This document shows, in pieces, positions 21,223-32,689 of a DNA stretch of 64,000 nucleotides. Each line of letters starts with the position of its first letter. The stretch's first letter is position 1. The notes beneath the pieces are model-generated. The model saw only the letters and a list, made by a program, of their open reading frames with translations. It was not told the DNA's origin and searched no databases. Both the position numbers and the translations under genes were made by a program. This DNA is from Zoroaster sp. YZ-2022 (taxonomy: Eukaryota > Echinodermata > Asteroidea > Forcipulatida > Zoroasteridae): contig CM055819.1 of NCBI GenBank assembly GCA_029582265.1, forward strand, positions 31,101,164-31,165,163, in the 5' to 3' direction.

Positions 21223-21320
21223 TTGCAGGAGTAAACATTTTTGTAACATTGATACTGCTGGATCAGTCTTTCAAAAAGTTCCGCAAGCTTCATGGAATAC
21301 TCTTCTTATCAACAGCCTAC

Positions 21321-21608
21321 CTGATGTCGTAACGTCCCGTTGGCCGAGATTCAGGACCAGCGGTTCCCCATTCATCAGAACGGTCAAGAATGCAGTGTAC
21401 TTTGTGGACGGCTTAAGATTGCCAAAGGACTGATCGATGATGCCATTTTGAGCTTGGCTGGGCGATAGCGTCAATGTGGACTCTTGACCCGTGTTGTCCT
21501 CGCGGAGTGTGAGAAAGTAATACTGGGCACTGGCATCATTGAGTGGAGGGAAGGCCAGGTGGGCTTCTTGTGGGGTCACGCCAGTTACCGTAAGTATATT
21601 TGTGGGTG
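21321..21608 (-). CDS. Exon 34: FN3 domain
   Basis: 288 bp, phase 1-1, donor GTAGGC. It encodes NILTVTGVTPQEAHLAFPPL then SFGNLKPSTKYTAFLTVLMN. The core Trp is replaced by Phe (A-F-P-P). It is the most 3' FN3 in the window. Confidence 0.92.
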
Positions 21609-21772
21609 CTTTTGAGAGAAAAAAGGGAAAAGTCTTTTAAAACTTACTACAATCCTCCTACGACATTTCTTCCTGGGACCGATGAGAAAGTTAAATGTGG
21701 TAATAACGATAATTATGTTGGTACAAAGAATCATTTAACCAAACTTAATATGGATATAATATATAATCATAT

Positions 21773-22089
21773 AGGGAAGGCACAGCATTGGTAATGTTGG
21801 CAAAACTGCTTCTATGAGTATGCTTACTCTCCATGAATCAAGATATACATTGAAGGGAAGGTACAGCATTGGTAATGTCGGCAAAACTGCTTCTATGAGT
21901 ATGCTGACTCTATTTGAATCAAGATATACATTGAAGGGAAGGTACAGCATTGGTAATGTCGGCAAAACTGCTTCTATGAGTATGCTGACTCTCTTTGAAT
22001 CAAGATATACATTGAAGGGAAGGTACAGCATTGGTCATGTTGGCAAAACTGCTTCTATGAGTATGCTTACTCTCTTTGAATCAAGATAA
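21773..22089 (+). repeat. 81-bp tandem array, 4 copies
   Basis: The unit has GGGAAGGTACAGCATTGGTA and CTGCTTCTATGAGTATGC. The 81-bp period is divisible by three, so open frames on both strands are incidental. Confidence 0.9.
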
Positions 22090-22169
22090 TTTATATTAAA
22101 CAACCAACCAGTTTTTTATAAGCATACATCACAAACACTGAAACATGATCACACATCAATAGTTTACTC

Positions 22170-22266
22170 TAGATGAAAAAAATAATAATAAAAATTTAAA
22201 AAAAAAATTAAAAAAATTAAAAAAATAAAAAATAATAAAAAGTAAGTAAGTAAGTAAGTAAGTAAG
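22170..22266. repeat. A-rich and (TAAG)n low-complexity tract
   Basis: A-runs broken by single T followed by about six TAAG/AAGT units, just downstream of exon 33. Confidence 0.85.
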
Positions 22267-22320
22267 AAAAACACCAAAACAAAATGTCTTTCGTAAAAAT
22301 GTCTGAAACAAATTTCTTAC

Positions 22321-22434
22321 CCACTTGGCAGTGTATGCCCTGATACTGTCCTACACACTGGCAAGTATAACTCCTGAATTGATCCAAACACAAACCACCA
22401 TTCAGACACGGGGAGCTGTTGCATTCTGGGAAAT
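22321..22434 (-). CDS. Exon 33: EGF-like domain
   Basis: 114 bp, donor GTAAGA. It encodes [20 protein letters not shown] then SYTCQCVGQYQGIHCQV. C-N-S-S-P-C fits the O-glucose motif. A (TAAG)n repeat lies 60 bp downstream in the intron. Confidence 0.92.
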
Positions 22435-22439
22435 CTGTG

Positions 22440-22935
22440 ATAGAAAAACATTCAAACAAAACCTTGAGCTTTGGTTTAGTCAAAGTCTTCACTCCGTCCT
22501 AAAAAATTCCAATGTGTATCGCCTGTGCTTTTGGCCATTTTGATGGCAATTTTGATAGCAATTTTCATTTATTTTTTTCATCGGAACATTGCTATTTTAC
22601 TTGAGAAAAGGATTACAAATTATTAAAAATGAAACATTTTTCAAAATATTCATGAGAAGCATGGTTTCCATGGTTTAAAAATGTCCCAAAATTCATTGAT
22701 GGAAGGTCCCGTTACCATTTCATTAAGGCATTTTTTTAAGCTTCTGACTTTTGAGAAATATCTCATTTCAAAGTATTTGTTTTTCTGTAAAGAAATTTTT
22801 TATGTTCCAATGAAAATAACAATATCAGAAATAAAATGCATTATTGCGCAAAATAAGCCACCCCATGAGTTGTGTTCATTCAAGTTGTCTGAATAGGGGT
22901 GTGAATAAGTCGCAAATGGCGATAGGCCAAATATC
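22440..22935. other. Intron sequence, nothing recognised
   Basis: AT-rich, no minus-strand EGF frame and no obvious repeat. Confidence 0.4.
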
Positions 22936-22938
22936 TAC

Positions 22939-23058
22939 CTTGTTCACAATGGGTGCCAATCCAGCCGTCAGGACAAACACACTTGTATTTTGTGACTGTT
23001 GTGGAATCCTCGACACAGAATCCTTCGTTCAGACAGGGACGAATTTCTGTACACACAC
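22939..23058 (-). CDS. Exon 32: EGF-like domain
   Basis: 120 bp, donor GTAGAT, acceptor ATCATCAAG with a weak pyrimidine tract. It encodes VCTEIRPCLNEGFCVEDSTT then VTKYKCVCPDGWIGTHCEQ. Confidence 0.88.
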
Positions 23059-23233
23059 CTTGATGATAAAATACAATCACGAGATTCGGAGTGAATTCCC
23101 ACACTTGGATGCCAGCCATGTCTAAAAAGTACTTTGCCATACATAGACCTCATAGATTATGGGTTCAAGTCTCACCCAAGGAGATTTGATTTTGGAGATA
23201 CACATCAAACACCCAGCACACCATGTTTCATAG

Positions 23234-23479
23234 ATATGTGACCCGCTCTGGCAAAACATCTCGGCATTTACCATAATGCGTAACAGCCATGAAAAGGTCA
23301 AAAACTGACCCCAGGGACCAGTTTGAGATTTTCATGTCACCATTTTCTCTAGATTTTGATGGAAAAAGAAGAATCCTGAAACGTTGTTGGGAACATTGTT
23401 AATTTTCACAATAAATTTGGGAGGTCACTCCGAAAAGTTGGGTCCAAGTTTAGGGTTTTGCCAGAACCAGTCACATATG
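23234..23479. mobile_element. TGTGACC-terminus MITE, copy 2
   Basis: TATGTGACCCGCTCTGGCAA ... GTTTTGCCAGAACCAGTCACATA. Inverted relative to 10361-10630. Confidence 0.82.
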
Positions 23480-23536
23480 TCAGTGTATGGTGAAAATCTG
23501 ATCAATTTTTAAAGTAAACCAAGTCACAATTCTTAC

Positions 23537-23821
23537 TTTTAGTTGTCGGCACTTGAGTGCCAACCGTGTACTCCTGGTTATCAGTGACAACAAACAGGCT
23601 AACTGTGTACTGGGTGGAGGGTAGCAAACCCTCGATCTTTTGATTGTACACGTAGTTGGTGCCACCGTTGGTCACTGGTTGGATGATTTGGGATGCCGAC
23701 TGGCCGCCAGGTTCAGTGACCTGAAGTTTGTAGTAGAAATTGCCATCCATGGTGACGGAGGGCCACGTGACATCTACGGTGCTTGTGGTGATGTCGGTAA
23801 CCAAAAACTGGTTGGAGGATG
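23537..23821 (-). CDS. Exon 31: FN3 domain
   Basis: 285 bp, phase 1-1, donor GTAAGA. It encodes FLVTDITTSTVDVTWPSVT with the core Trp and IEGLLPSTQYTVSLFVVTD. One complete FN3. Confidence 0.93.
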
Positions 23822-24179
23822 CTGCGTGCGGGAAGACAATGATTCAGATTTCTTTAAGAAGGAAGTTAACACACCATAATTCAAACTCATCTTTTGAAAA
23901 ACAAAAACAGTCTCCTGACAGATTTGAATTACTTAATCATTACTTAATGTTCTATAGAGATAGATTATTTCAATTTGCTGCTTCTGTTAGTTGTCAAATC
24001 GTTGTATCCATTGAAAAATTTCAAACATTCCTGAGGACTCGCTTGTTTCTTAAAAGTGAAATTAAGTTGAAATAAATAAGTCTTATCTGTAAGAAGTTCC
24101 CACAGTGATTATTCTCTTCTTCTAGGGATCATTATTGATATCAATTACAATTATTTTGATCATACATAAACTAAACTAT

Positions 24180-24546
24180 GGAGTGCCATGGTCGAGCGGT
24201 TTAGTGCATTGGATTTGTGTTCTGATGACTGAGTCGTCAGAATGTGGGTTCAAATCCCAACCGCGACCATGGTGCTTGTGTCCTTGAGCAAGACACTTTA
24301 CCATAATTGCTTCTCTCCACCCAGGGGTAAAATGGGTACCTATGAGGGCAGAGTTGGTTCTTGTGTTTGATTAGCCCTATATGCGCTGTAATGGCAGCAA
24401 TTGAGCTGTATACTCCCCAGGGAGCTGAGATGGTTTCAGGAATGAGTTATGAGCCTGATGAGCAGGGGTAATAATATAATGCGCCTTGAGCACCAGTTTG
24501 GTGGATACGTGTGCTATATAAGTCTACATTATTATTATTATTATTA
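24180..24546 (+). mobile_element. SINE family A
   Basis: GGAGTGCCATGGTCGAGCGG head, CTGATGACTGAGTCGTCAGA variable-arm hairpin, shared 3' tail and (ATT)n. Confidence 0.9.
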
Positions 24547-25115
24547 AACTTAGTAATTGCTTACAGGCTAGGAGAGTAATGTTTTATCAAAACATACAAA
24601 GAGAAGAATAAACAACTTAAAGAAAAGTACCTACAAAACATCCCAGACACATACAGGAATTATTAAGAATACAAACACAAGCAAGGTGGTTGCAATGCCA
24701 TGTGTCATCAAGGTGAGCTACCAGCTAGAAACTCAATAACAATAAAAAAGCTTCTGAAAAGTAATGTGGTGAAATTTCAAAGATGGAGGAGGTACGATTC
24801 GACATTCCTGTTATAGACTGTCAGTTGAGGGGAAAGCAGTTAGTGAATTCCAAAGTGAGCATAGAATTCGTCTCACAATTTGGGCATCAGCTATTGTGTG
24901 CGGATATAACTGAATCTTATATAACTGAATCTTTAAATATAAATGATCATATCTATTTTTATACTGTAATTGTAATGTTTTTATTTTGGATATTTTATGT
25001 TAAATTTGACTCAATTTAGCCTTTGGCTACAAGTTCAAATTGTTTTAATAAACCATCAATAATAATATATGCAAGCTGAGTTTTTTGCATCCAATCGGAT
25101 ACACAGTATACTTAC
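24547..25115. other. Intron sequence, nothing recognised
   Basis: AT-rich. A 78-codon plus-strand frame (24783-25019) shows no recognisable domain. Confidence 0.4.
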
Positions 25116-25229
25116 GAACGTTACACAGGTCTCCCATCCATCCACTCGGACAAACACATGAGAATGTATTCACTCCGTTAATGCACTTTGCGTTGTTCCT
25201 GCACAGATTGGGTAGGCATTCGTCTTTAT
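25116..25229 (-). CDS. Exon 30: EGF-like domain, calcium-binding type
   Basis: 114 bp, donor GTAAGT. It encodes DKDECLPNLCRNNAKCINGV then NTFSCVCPSGWMGDLCNV, with a D-x-D-E-C start. Confidence 0.93.
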
Positions 25230-25429
25230 CTGTGAATACCAAGGTAGTTATGATATTTAAGTTATTGTCCTTACGTTAATGGCCTTACCTTTGTGTTGCA
25301 CTTCTGTATATATTGTCCATTTTGCCTTTGAGAAAGAACCTGCTAGGTTTGTAATGTAAGGCATTTATACCACAGGTCCTTTTAGATTGGTAAGCAGTTT
25401 GCAACAGCGAATTTATGATATAGATGTTT

Positions 25430-25690
25430 TTGAAAGTAACAAAGAGCAAGGAGAGCGATGTTGGCAGACCAGGCAGTCCGCACTGGCAACCAGCAATATA
25501 CTCTTTGTTCACCGCACTCGCTTCATTAGCCAGTTACGGGAAATGGGGCATTTTCCTGCATCGCATCTAGACTGTGGAACTCCCTACAAGGAGACCTCGG
25601 GGGATATACATGATATCTCTCTCTCTCTCTCTTTCAGCAGCGACTCAAAACACATCTGTTCATGCACACAATTGCTTTCCCCAGATATTG
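25430..25690 (+). pseudogene. LINE reverse transcriptase C-terminal remnant
   Basis: Broken frames read ASRLWNSLQGDLGGY then FQQRLKTHLFMHTIAFP after a (TC)n expansion. The W-N-S-L and L-K-T-H-L-F landmarks are typical of the C-terminus of CR1/L2-type ORF2. Multiple frame breaks. Confidence 0.6.
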
Positions 25691-25764
25691 TCTATCAACG
25701 TTATACCACACTGAATAACAGCTACCCGTGCTTTTCTTTGATTGTTTGTGTTCAGTTTAATAAC

Positions 25765-25935
25765 ACAGCCAGGGGCATAGGGAAGACATTTATTTGGGGG
25801 GTGGGGGGGGGGGTGTAGAAGCCAATTTGTCGACTGACATCAGAGTTGGGGGGGCGCAAATATTTTTTGTTGGTAAATTTACTGACACAACACTAATATG
25901 ACAAATTTACTTGGTTTCCCCCAAAAGTCGCTGAA
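25765..25935. mobile_element. G-rich hAT-like fragment
   Basis: CAGCCAGGGGCATAGGGAAG followed by long G runs, similar in style to the CAGYGGCGTAGCCA elements. The right end is not delimited. Confidence 0.4.
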
Positions 25936-26072
25936 CACTACGGCCCTAAACACAGCTATAGAAATGTGAACAGTGATCACCAGCCAGACCAAGACGCAAC
26001 GTGTGCGTATATTTGCGAATTTGTCTATGGTAACCATCTGTATATCTAGCTTTTATTATCAGTATTATATGT

Positions 26073-26439
26073 GGAGTGTCGTGGCCGAGCGGTTTAGCTT
26101 ACCGGACTCAAGTTCTGGTGTTAGCAGCAGAATGTGGGTTCGAATCCCGGCCGTGACACTTGTGTCCTTGAGCAAGACACTTAACCATAATTCTTTCTCT
26201 CCACCCAGGGGTTAAATGGGTACCTGTGAGGGCAGAGTTGGTTGATTAGCCCTATATGCGCTGTAATGGCAGCAATTGAGCTGTATACTCCCCAGGGAGC
26301 TGAGATAGTTTCAGGAATGATTTATGAGCCTTATGAGCCTTATGAGCAGGGGTAATAATATAATGCGCCTTGAGCACCACTCAGTTGGTGGATACATGCG
26401 CTATATCAGTCCACACATTATTATTATTATTATTATTAT
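26073..26439 (+). mobile_element. SINE family A (tRNA-Leu CAA subfamily head)
   Basis: GGAGTGTCGTGGCCGAGCGG, ACTCAAGTTCTGG, full body, LINE-like tail and (ATT)n. Directly followed by another SINE A. Confidence 0.9.
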
Positions 26440-26443
26440 ATGT

Positions 26444-26811
26444 GGAGTGCCATGGTCGAGCAGTTTAGTGCATCGGATTTGTCTTCTGATGGCCGAGTCG
26501 TCAGAATGTGGGTTCGAATCCCGACCATGACCGTGGTGCTTGTGTCCTCGAGCAAGACACTTTACCATAATTGCTTCTCTCCACCCAGGGGTAAATGGGT
26601 ACCTGTGAGGGCAGCGTTGGTTGTTGTGTTTGATTAGCCCTATATGCGCCGAAATGGCAGCAATTGAGCTGTATACTCCCCAGGGAGCTGAGATGGTTTT
26701 AGGAATGATTTACGTGCCTGATGAGCAGGGATAATAAATGTACAGCACTGCGATACCTCGTGTAAGAGTGCTTTAAAAATGCCCCCATTATTATTTTTAT
26801 TATTATAAAGG
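26444..26811 (+). mobile_element. SINE family A with a different 3' tail
   Basis: Head and body as in the other copies, but after GATGAGCAGGGATAATAAAT it switches to GTACAGCACTGCGATACCTC and a different end, not the usual CTTGAGCACC tail. Confidence 0.85.
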
Positions 26812-27164
26812 GACAGTATCGTCACGATCAGAGCAGACTTTCAACAGGGCATGGAATCAGTGGCCTACTTTAAGATGAACACAGTGACTGAAACTTAGTG
26901 GCTCATGTATGTTATTGAGTTCTTTCGGGTACACCATGTAATGATCTCTTTTTGGAAAAAAGTGATGGCTCTGAGAAGAGCCGGTTGGTTTGTACCCAAA
27001 AGCTAGAACTCAATAACATCTATCTCCACCATACAAAGCCTTGAATCCTACATCAACAGTAATATGACCTTATCATGTGGGGTATTATTTTCAGTCGGTG
27101 ACTTAATCTAAAACTAGCACTCCGATTCCATGCCCTGTTGATCATGATGATGTTATCCCTTTAT
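26812..27164. mobile_element. TTAA MITE, copy 2, with an insertion
   Basis: Same ends and body as 18390-18614, interrupted around 26905-27050 by a palindromic segment bounded by TTATTGAGTTCT and AGAACTCAATAA. Confidence 0.8.
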
Positions 27165-27184
27165 TGTGCATTTTTAAGCCTTAC

Positions 27185-27298
27185 CAGTTTGGCAGTTTTT
27201 ACCCTCAAAGCCATCAAGACACCGGCAAACATAGCCGAGTGCAGTGTTCACATCAAAACAAGTTCCACCATTCAAACACGGATTTGTGCTGCAGATTT
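27185..27298 (-). CDS. Exon 29: EGF-like domain
   Basis: 114 bp, donor GTAAGG, acceptor AATTACAG. It encodes [20 protein letters not shown] then [17 protein letters not shown]. Confidence 0.91.
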
Positions 27299-27454
27299 CT
27301 GTAATTCATTTTAAGAAAAAGAAAGACATATAATTTAAAGACATATGAGAACCAGTCTATTGTATTTTCCAACTTAATTTTTTTCAGAGTACTTTTAGAC
27401 AAGACATTTTTGGGGGGAAATTTTAAATTTTAAAATGCCAATAAGTCTGAAGGG

Positions 27455-27740
27455 GTACTTCCCGATGGTACCCAGGCAATCCTAAAAGTCCTCTAGTTAT
27501 TTAGGCAGAAAGGGTTGTTGTCATGCCCGGGTACTCCTTGATGGTACCCAGGCAATCCTAAAAGTCCTGTAGTTATTTAGGCAGAAAGGGTTGTTGTCAT
27601 GCCCGGGTACTCCTTGATGGTACCCAGGCAATCCTAAAAGTCCTCTAGTTATTTAGGCAGAAAGGGTTGTTGTCATGCCCGGGTACTCCTTGATGGTACC
27701 CAGGTAATCCTAAAAGTCCTGTAATGTAAATAAGATTTAG
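27455..27740. repeat. 76-bp tandem array, about 3.7 copies
   Basis: The unit has GGCAATCCTAAAAGTCC and TGTTGTCATGCCCGGGTACT. Confidence 0.9.
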
Positions 27741-28086
27741 CTTGGTTCCAGGGTACCATTGGGGAAGTACCCCAAGTGAAAACGACCCCTTCTGTGCCAA
27801 TAAGCCATACTGAAGTTCTCACAAGTGCTCACAATTTCATGCGATGTACTAAGCCAGTTAGTGGTACATGTAATTTTTATTCCCGATTTCCAGAATCCTT
27901 CATGTTGTTGCTACAAAAAAAGCTTAATTATTTGAAAAAATTTGCATCATTTAACAAATCTGATACCTTCATTCATTTGAAATTTATTGGGAATTTTTAT
28001 TTATTTTTTAAAATATGTTCTGGTATTAAGCATACATTGGCATTACATAGTGTAAAGGGAATGGATATTTTCTTAAGCATGCTCAC

Positions 28087-28371
28087 TTGCAGAACTAGGT
28101 CGTATGGTTGCCAATGGCACGATGGTCCCATCAGCCAGCTGTGCATACAACTTGGAAATGTAACTGGTTCCCGGTTGCGGAGCGTGGAAGGTGAAATCCA
28201 GCATGCCATTCACGGCCTCCGTGGAGGAGACAGTTGCCGAGGTCAGTGTAACTCCCTCGTTGCTCTCCAAGGTGACGACATAGTTAGGGATGTTGGTACC
28301 CTGGGGCTGGTTCCAGATCACCTGGACAGATTCAGTGGTCGACGTTCCAGTGTTGAAAGTGACCGTTAAAG
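28087..28371 (-). CDS. Exon 28: FN3 domain
   Basis: 285 bp, phase 1-1, donor GTGAGC. It encodes LTVTFNTGTSTTESVQVIWN with the core Trp, then DFTFHAPQPGTSYISKLYAQ. One complete FN3. Confidence 0.92.
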
Positions 28372-28649
28372 CTGTACAAAAAAATATATAAATTGATGTA
28401 AACATGAAATTGATGTTATATGAAATTTAAAGTTGATCTCTTGTTGTGTCCTTTTGTGATAATATTTTAGATACATTTTAACTGATATTTGACTTCGATG
28501 AGACACTGCTTGGGCTTATGTGTGTGTAATCCTCATTATTACTCAACCTGACTGCAAGATTCTCTGATTAGATCATCTAAATCCAGGTTGGGTGCGCCTA
28601 TGATTGATTCAAATCAGGGTTTAACACTGCTTAAAGTGTACTATGTACA

Positions 28650-29121
28650 TTATCCCTAACCACTCCCAAATCCTGCAAAATCCTCCAACGGGCATTTTTT
28701 GGGGAAAATGCAGCACTGCAACTGGTACTTTCACCTCTTCAAATGGGACAAAATTACTACCTGGCAACAGCGGCGTCACCAGACCTGTTAAACTGGGGGG
28801 TGGGGGGGCAAAAGGGGGGCAAGCTTAAATTTAAGGGGGGCAAACATTAATCTTTAATGTAATTTTGTACTGCTGAAAAAGCATTGACTCACCATTGGGG
28901 AAAAAATTGGGGGGAAAATTGGGGGGCATTTGCCTCCCCTTGCCCCCCGTAGCGCCGCCGCTGCCTGGCAAGAGGTATAGGCCATAAGTGCTGAATATGA
29001 AAGATCAACTAAAATGCATCGTGCATTTTGAAGATAAGGGCATGTTTCCAAAAGTGCACTGATGGATTTTTGAGGATTCAGGAAGGTTCCTAGCCAGAAT
29101 ACCTAAGGGGTTAGGGTTATA
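28650..29121. mobile_element. TTAACCCTAACC-type MITE, second host copy
   Basis: Aligns with 17353-17837, with the left end slightly diverged (ATTATCCCTAACC). It carries its own hAT-type insert at a different site. Confidence 0.83.
28768..28963. mobile_element. hAT-type MITE, 8-bp TSD CCTGGCAA
   Basis: Ends CAGCGGCG and CGCCGCTG. CCTGGCAA is duplicated at 28760-28767 and 28964-28971. G-rich interior as in 17576-17781. Confidence 0.88.
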
Positions 29122-29340
29122 GGTTCACGAATAGCACTATGAGAGTGCATCTTTAAACTATGTCGATGAAGTAGAATTAAAATAAAACAAATCTAATCTT
29201 GAGATGTTACACTTACATAATCTGCAGTACTCTTGTAACAATGAAATTTCTCTAAGTTTTTCTTAACTACATCCAGATTTTAAGAATGCTTTATAATTCA
29301 TATGAACACCAATGCGATGCAAATTTCGACATCAACTTAC

Positions 29341-29454
29341 GGACATTACAAATGGGACCCGTCCACACTGCAGTACATGTGCACCGATACTGATTCAGGA
29401 GATCAATACACGTTCCACCATTCAGACAGGGATTGGGCAAACATTCATTAATAT
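29341..29454 (-). CDS. Exon 27: EGF-like domain, calcium-binding type
   Basis: 114 bp. It encodes [20 protein letters not shown] then [17 protein letters not shown], with Trp in the C5-C6 loop. Confidence 0.92.
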
Positions 29455-29836
29455 CTGTAACCAAAATGAAAAGTATAATTATTACAAATCCTTGAATTTT
29501 TTTTCTGAAATAGAAGTAAATAAAATGAACAAAATAATTAATAATAATATCAAAATGGAAATAAAATAAAGTGAAAACAAATGCAATTTAGAGCTGTTGT
29601 TGGTTTGATAATGGACAGAGGCAAAGGCAAGGTCCATTATTTCATAAAGACCTCGAGGTAACCTAGCTGGGGCAATAATTGAGTAGCTGGAGGCCAGCTC
29701 AAAATTGTGGCTAGTGGTTCAATAATTCATGCCTCCAGTTTTTAACATACAAACTGAGTAAAAAAAAAAAGTCTAACCTACACATGTTCTCAAGGGTAGC
29801 CAAATTGGATGCCATGACCACGGATGATATACTTAC

Positions 29837-29953
29837 TGTTTTCACATCTTGCACCATCTATGCCATCTGGGCAGACACAGACGTACCCCAATGCTGAGGC
29901 AGTTGTCTCAGTACATGTACCTCCATTCTCGCAAATATTGGTGTTACAAATTG
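29837..29953 (-). CDS. Exon 26: EGF-like domain
   Basis: 117 bp, donor GTAAGT. It encodes ICNTNICENGGTCTETTASA then LGYVCVCPDGIDGARCEN. CENGGTC is O-fucose-type; there is a longer C3-C4 loop and no calcium-binding start. Confidence 0.91.
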
Positions 29954-30756
29954 CTGACAAATCACAAATAAACAAAAAAAATCACACATATCTGTGAAAT
30001 CCTCATTTATACAAGTCGGTTACACGTTGAATTCAAAAGATGAGAAATTCTCAAATTCTTGATGAACCATTGTAACACAGTGACACTGTTTTGTTTTCTT
30101 CTTAAAAACCACTGAGCCTGATTGGCCAAAAAGTCTGACAATGTTTTGCAAACAGAACAGTATGAATGGCCAGTTTGTGCATTGCTTGTTTGCATGGTTG
30201 TGTATGCAGGGTTTTTCCTTGTTGTCAGAATATCGTCTTTGCCTAGCATATTCTGACCAGGGCTAGTCGGCCTTTTTTTACAACCATTGTTCCTTGTAAT
30301 TTTATATTGCATTGTTCTTACCATGTATTTTGTTTTCTTGTTTACACTGATGTGTCACTGCGCCATGAGCGTCTCTTTTGACGGATACCGGCGCATTACA
30401 AATGTTCATTATTATTATTATTATTATTGCCTGTAACCACCCAATCGTTATCATCCCAGGAGCTTCATTTGCATAAACTGTAGGCAAAGAGGGCGCTTTT
30501 ACATGTAGCTCACTGCATATAAATTGTTTGATCATTCAATTGATAAAAAAAAAATTATTTATTATTAATAGTACCACTCCATGGCATATTCATATTGTGA
30601 TGTTTTTACTGAAATCCAGGACATACCATTAGTAATGGTAGAATTATTAACCAAAAGATCATTTGATGTGAAATTTGATATCATTTTTAAAGTAAACAGG
30701 AAAATTGTTTAGGGCAAAATTAAATCAATTGTTTATCACCCGACGCAAGAATTTCA
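29954..30756. other. Intron sequence, partly repeat-like
   Basis: (ATT)n at 30409-30430 preceded by GCGCCATGAGCGTC ... CCGGCGCATTACA, which may be a SINE or LINE end; otherwise nothing recognised. Confidence 0.4.
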
Positions 30757-30985
30757 TCAACCTATCAATACCGCGGCACCCGCTGCTATATAGGATTCTA
30801 GCTGGCCAATCGTCATCGGGCAAGCACGGTGGTCGAGAGGTGGTTAAGACGTCTGCACTAGTAAGCAGGGGGTAGTGGGTTCAAATCCCGCCCGAGTCGC
30901 CTGTGAATTTTTTTTCCTCAGACACTCGGAAAGCACTGAGTATACAGTGCTATACACACGTCGGTGTAGGGCAAAATTAAATCAA
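30757..30985 (+). mobile_element. SINE family B, intact reference copy
   Basis: GGGCAAGCACGGTGGTCGAG (box A-like), GGGTTCAAATCCCGCCCGAG (box B), and tail CACTCGGAAAGCACTGAGTA with GGTGTAGGGCAAAATTAAAT. CTCGG/CCGAG could be the old acceptor stem. Confidence 0.85.
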
Positions 30986-31544
30986 CAGGAAAATACATAG
31001 ACCATTTCATGCACAAATTTGTTCCGAAATGCACTGAGCTACCACTGAAACATCAGAAGCTAAATACAACATAATTCGTAACATACAGTTCAAGTCACTA
31101 ACAGTATAATGCAATGCAATGCAATGCAATGAGAATGTACTACATGTACAGTGCCAATAGAACATAAAACGACACTCACAGAAATACAAACTGAATATAC
31201 CATTTTTGGACTGCAAAAACCAACAAACCTGCCCAAGTAACATCAGGGATTGTCGATTACTGTCGGCAAAATTCCACTTTGTCGCAACAGTTGCTCATTG
31301 AATAAAGTGAGCTAAAATCTATCATTTACCGTGTTGAAAAACAGCCACAAAGATGAACATCACGCGCCATCACTTTGCCTACCGTTTTTGACCAATTAAT
31401 TTTCTAGATGTGGGCCACATGATCAGTATGCAAATAAGAATTACACGATATCACAGAGTGCAGTTTGAATTCAATTTCAAAAACTGACGTTGTTTAACAG
31501 AGGAGGGGGGGGGGGGAGATTTACAAACTTGCAAGTTTACTTAC

Positions 31545-31832
31545 TTGTTGTTCGTACATTCAACTTATCCAAGTTATATACATCTCCATTTTGTCCGGTC
31601 ATAATCAGTTGAAGATTGTAGTCCGTCCCGGGTTGAAGATTGTCAAAGTCAAAATTGATCAAACCGTTAACGGCGTCAGAAGGTCGGTACGTCTTCTTCT
31701 GCGTGTTTAGTCCCTGCGAATCCGAGACGATGACCTCGTAGACGGTGTTTGCATCTCCGTTCATAATGTCATGGAATGTACCATGGAACCGGGTGGGTTC
31801 CATGTTGGTGATCAGAATGGTGGCAGAGTTCG
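31545..31832 (-). CDS. Exon 25: FN3 domain
   Basis: 288 bp, phase 1-1, donor GTAAGT, acceptor TTTGCAG. It encodes NSATILITNMEPTRFHGTF, then INFDFDNLQPGTDYNLQLIM. The L-x-P-G-T-x-Y landmark is present; the usual B-strand Trp is replaced (F-H-G-T-F). Confidence 0.88.
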
Positions 31833-32156
31833 CTGCAAAATTACCATTTATACAAAAACGCATAATGCAAAGAGTAATAACTTAATAATAACATTATTTT
31901 TTTTCACAATTATTTTTTTTGTTACAGAAATCAGACGGCCATTTCTTTAACTATGATCTGTGACACTTTTATCCGGTTTGCTTTTCCGGTTTTGAAAACA
32001 AAGCCAATCATGTAACAACAGTGATATTTGTGCTGTTCACAATTTCAAAAGAAATTTGATACTCGGGGCACATATTTATATGGTGAGAATAGGAAACAGA
32101 GCTTGCCATGGACATGTTGATTCTCTAACTTTTTAGCACCAGTGTAATCAATTTGT
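31833..32156. other. Intron sequence, nothing recognised
   Basis: AT-rich, between exon 25 and a MITE. Confidence 0.4.
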
Positions 32157-32552
32157 TTTGGAAACTTTATTAGGCCAAAAAAAAAAAAGTCTCCGGTTTC
32201 TGGTCTCCGCGCGCGTCACCTCAGATCCGCACATCGGCATTTTTAATTTTCTTTTTTTTTTCCCCCTATGAAACGATGTCCAATTGCAGCAAAAATTGCT
32301 GGATCGATTGGAAATCTGCCGTGATGTGTTTTAAACGACCTTTTCACATAGGGGTTATATGAATGTTTGCCCGATTTGTGAGGCCTCTCTTAGCCACCAT
32401 ATACTTTGTATATGGGAAATTTGGTCGCCACGCATTCATGTATCATGTAAAACCCTTTTGGCAAAAAAAGATTACAAAAAAAAAAAAAAAAAAAAAAAGC
32501 AATTATGAAGCCGACCGATGACCAGAAACCGGAGACATTGTTTTGGCCTTAC
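32157..32552. mobile_element. Harbinger-type MITE (GTCTCCGG family), reference copy
   Basis: GGCCAAAAAAAAAAAAGTCT then CCGGTTTCTGGTC, mirrored by GACCAGAAACCGGAGAC and TTTTGGCC. Flanked by TTA on both sides, fitting a 3-bp TWA target. Confidence 0.83.
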
Positions 32553-32689
32553 TGTAAAAACTTGCCTCTGCAATACACTGATCCAGCCTGTCAATCAAAT
32601 GGCACATATTAACCAATAAGATTAAGCCTTTCCATTAATTCTGGTGCTATGTTGGTCAAGACCTTGGTTTTTATGCAGGTGACATTACC

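Noticed and set aside
24783..25019. 78-codon plus-strand frame
   Set aside because: No domain, no splice context and AT-rich composition like the surrounding intron.
25387..25818. 143-codon plus-strand frame as a novel gene
   Set aside because: An adjacent frame shows W-N-S-L and L-K-T-H-L-F landmarks of a LINE reverse transcriptase C-terminus; it is a frame-shifted remnant.
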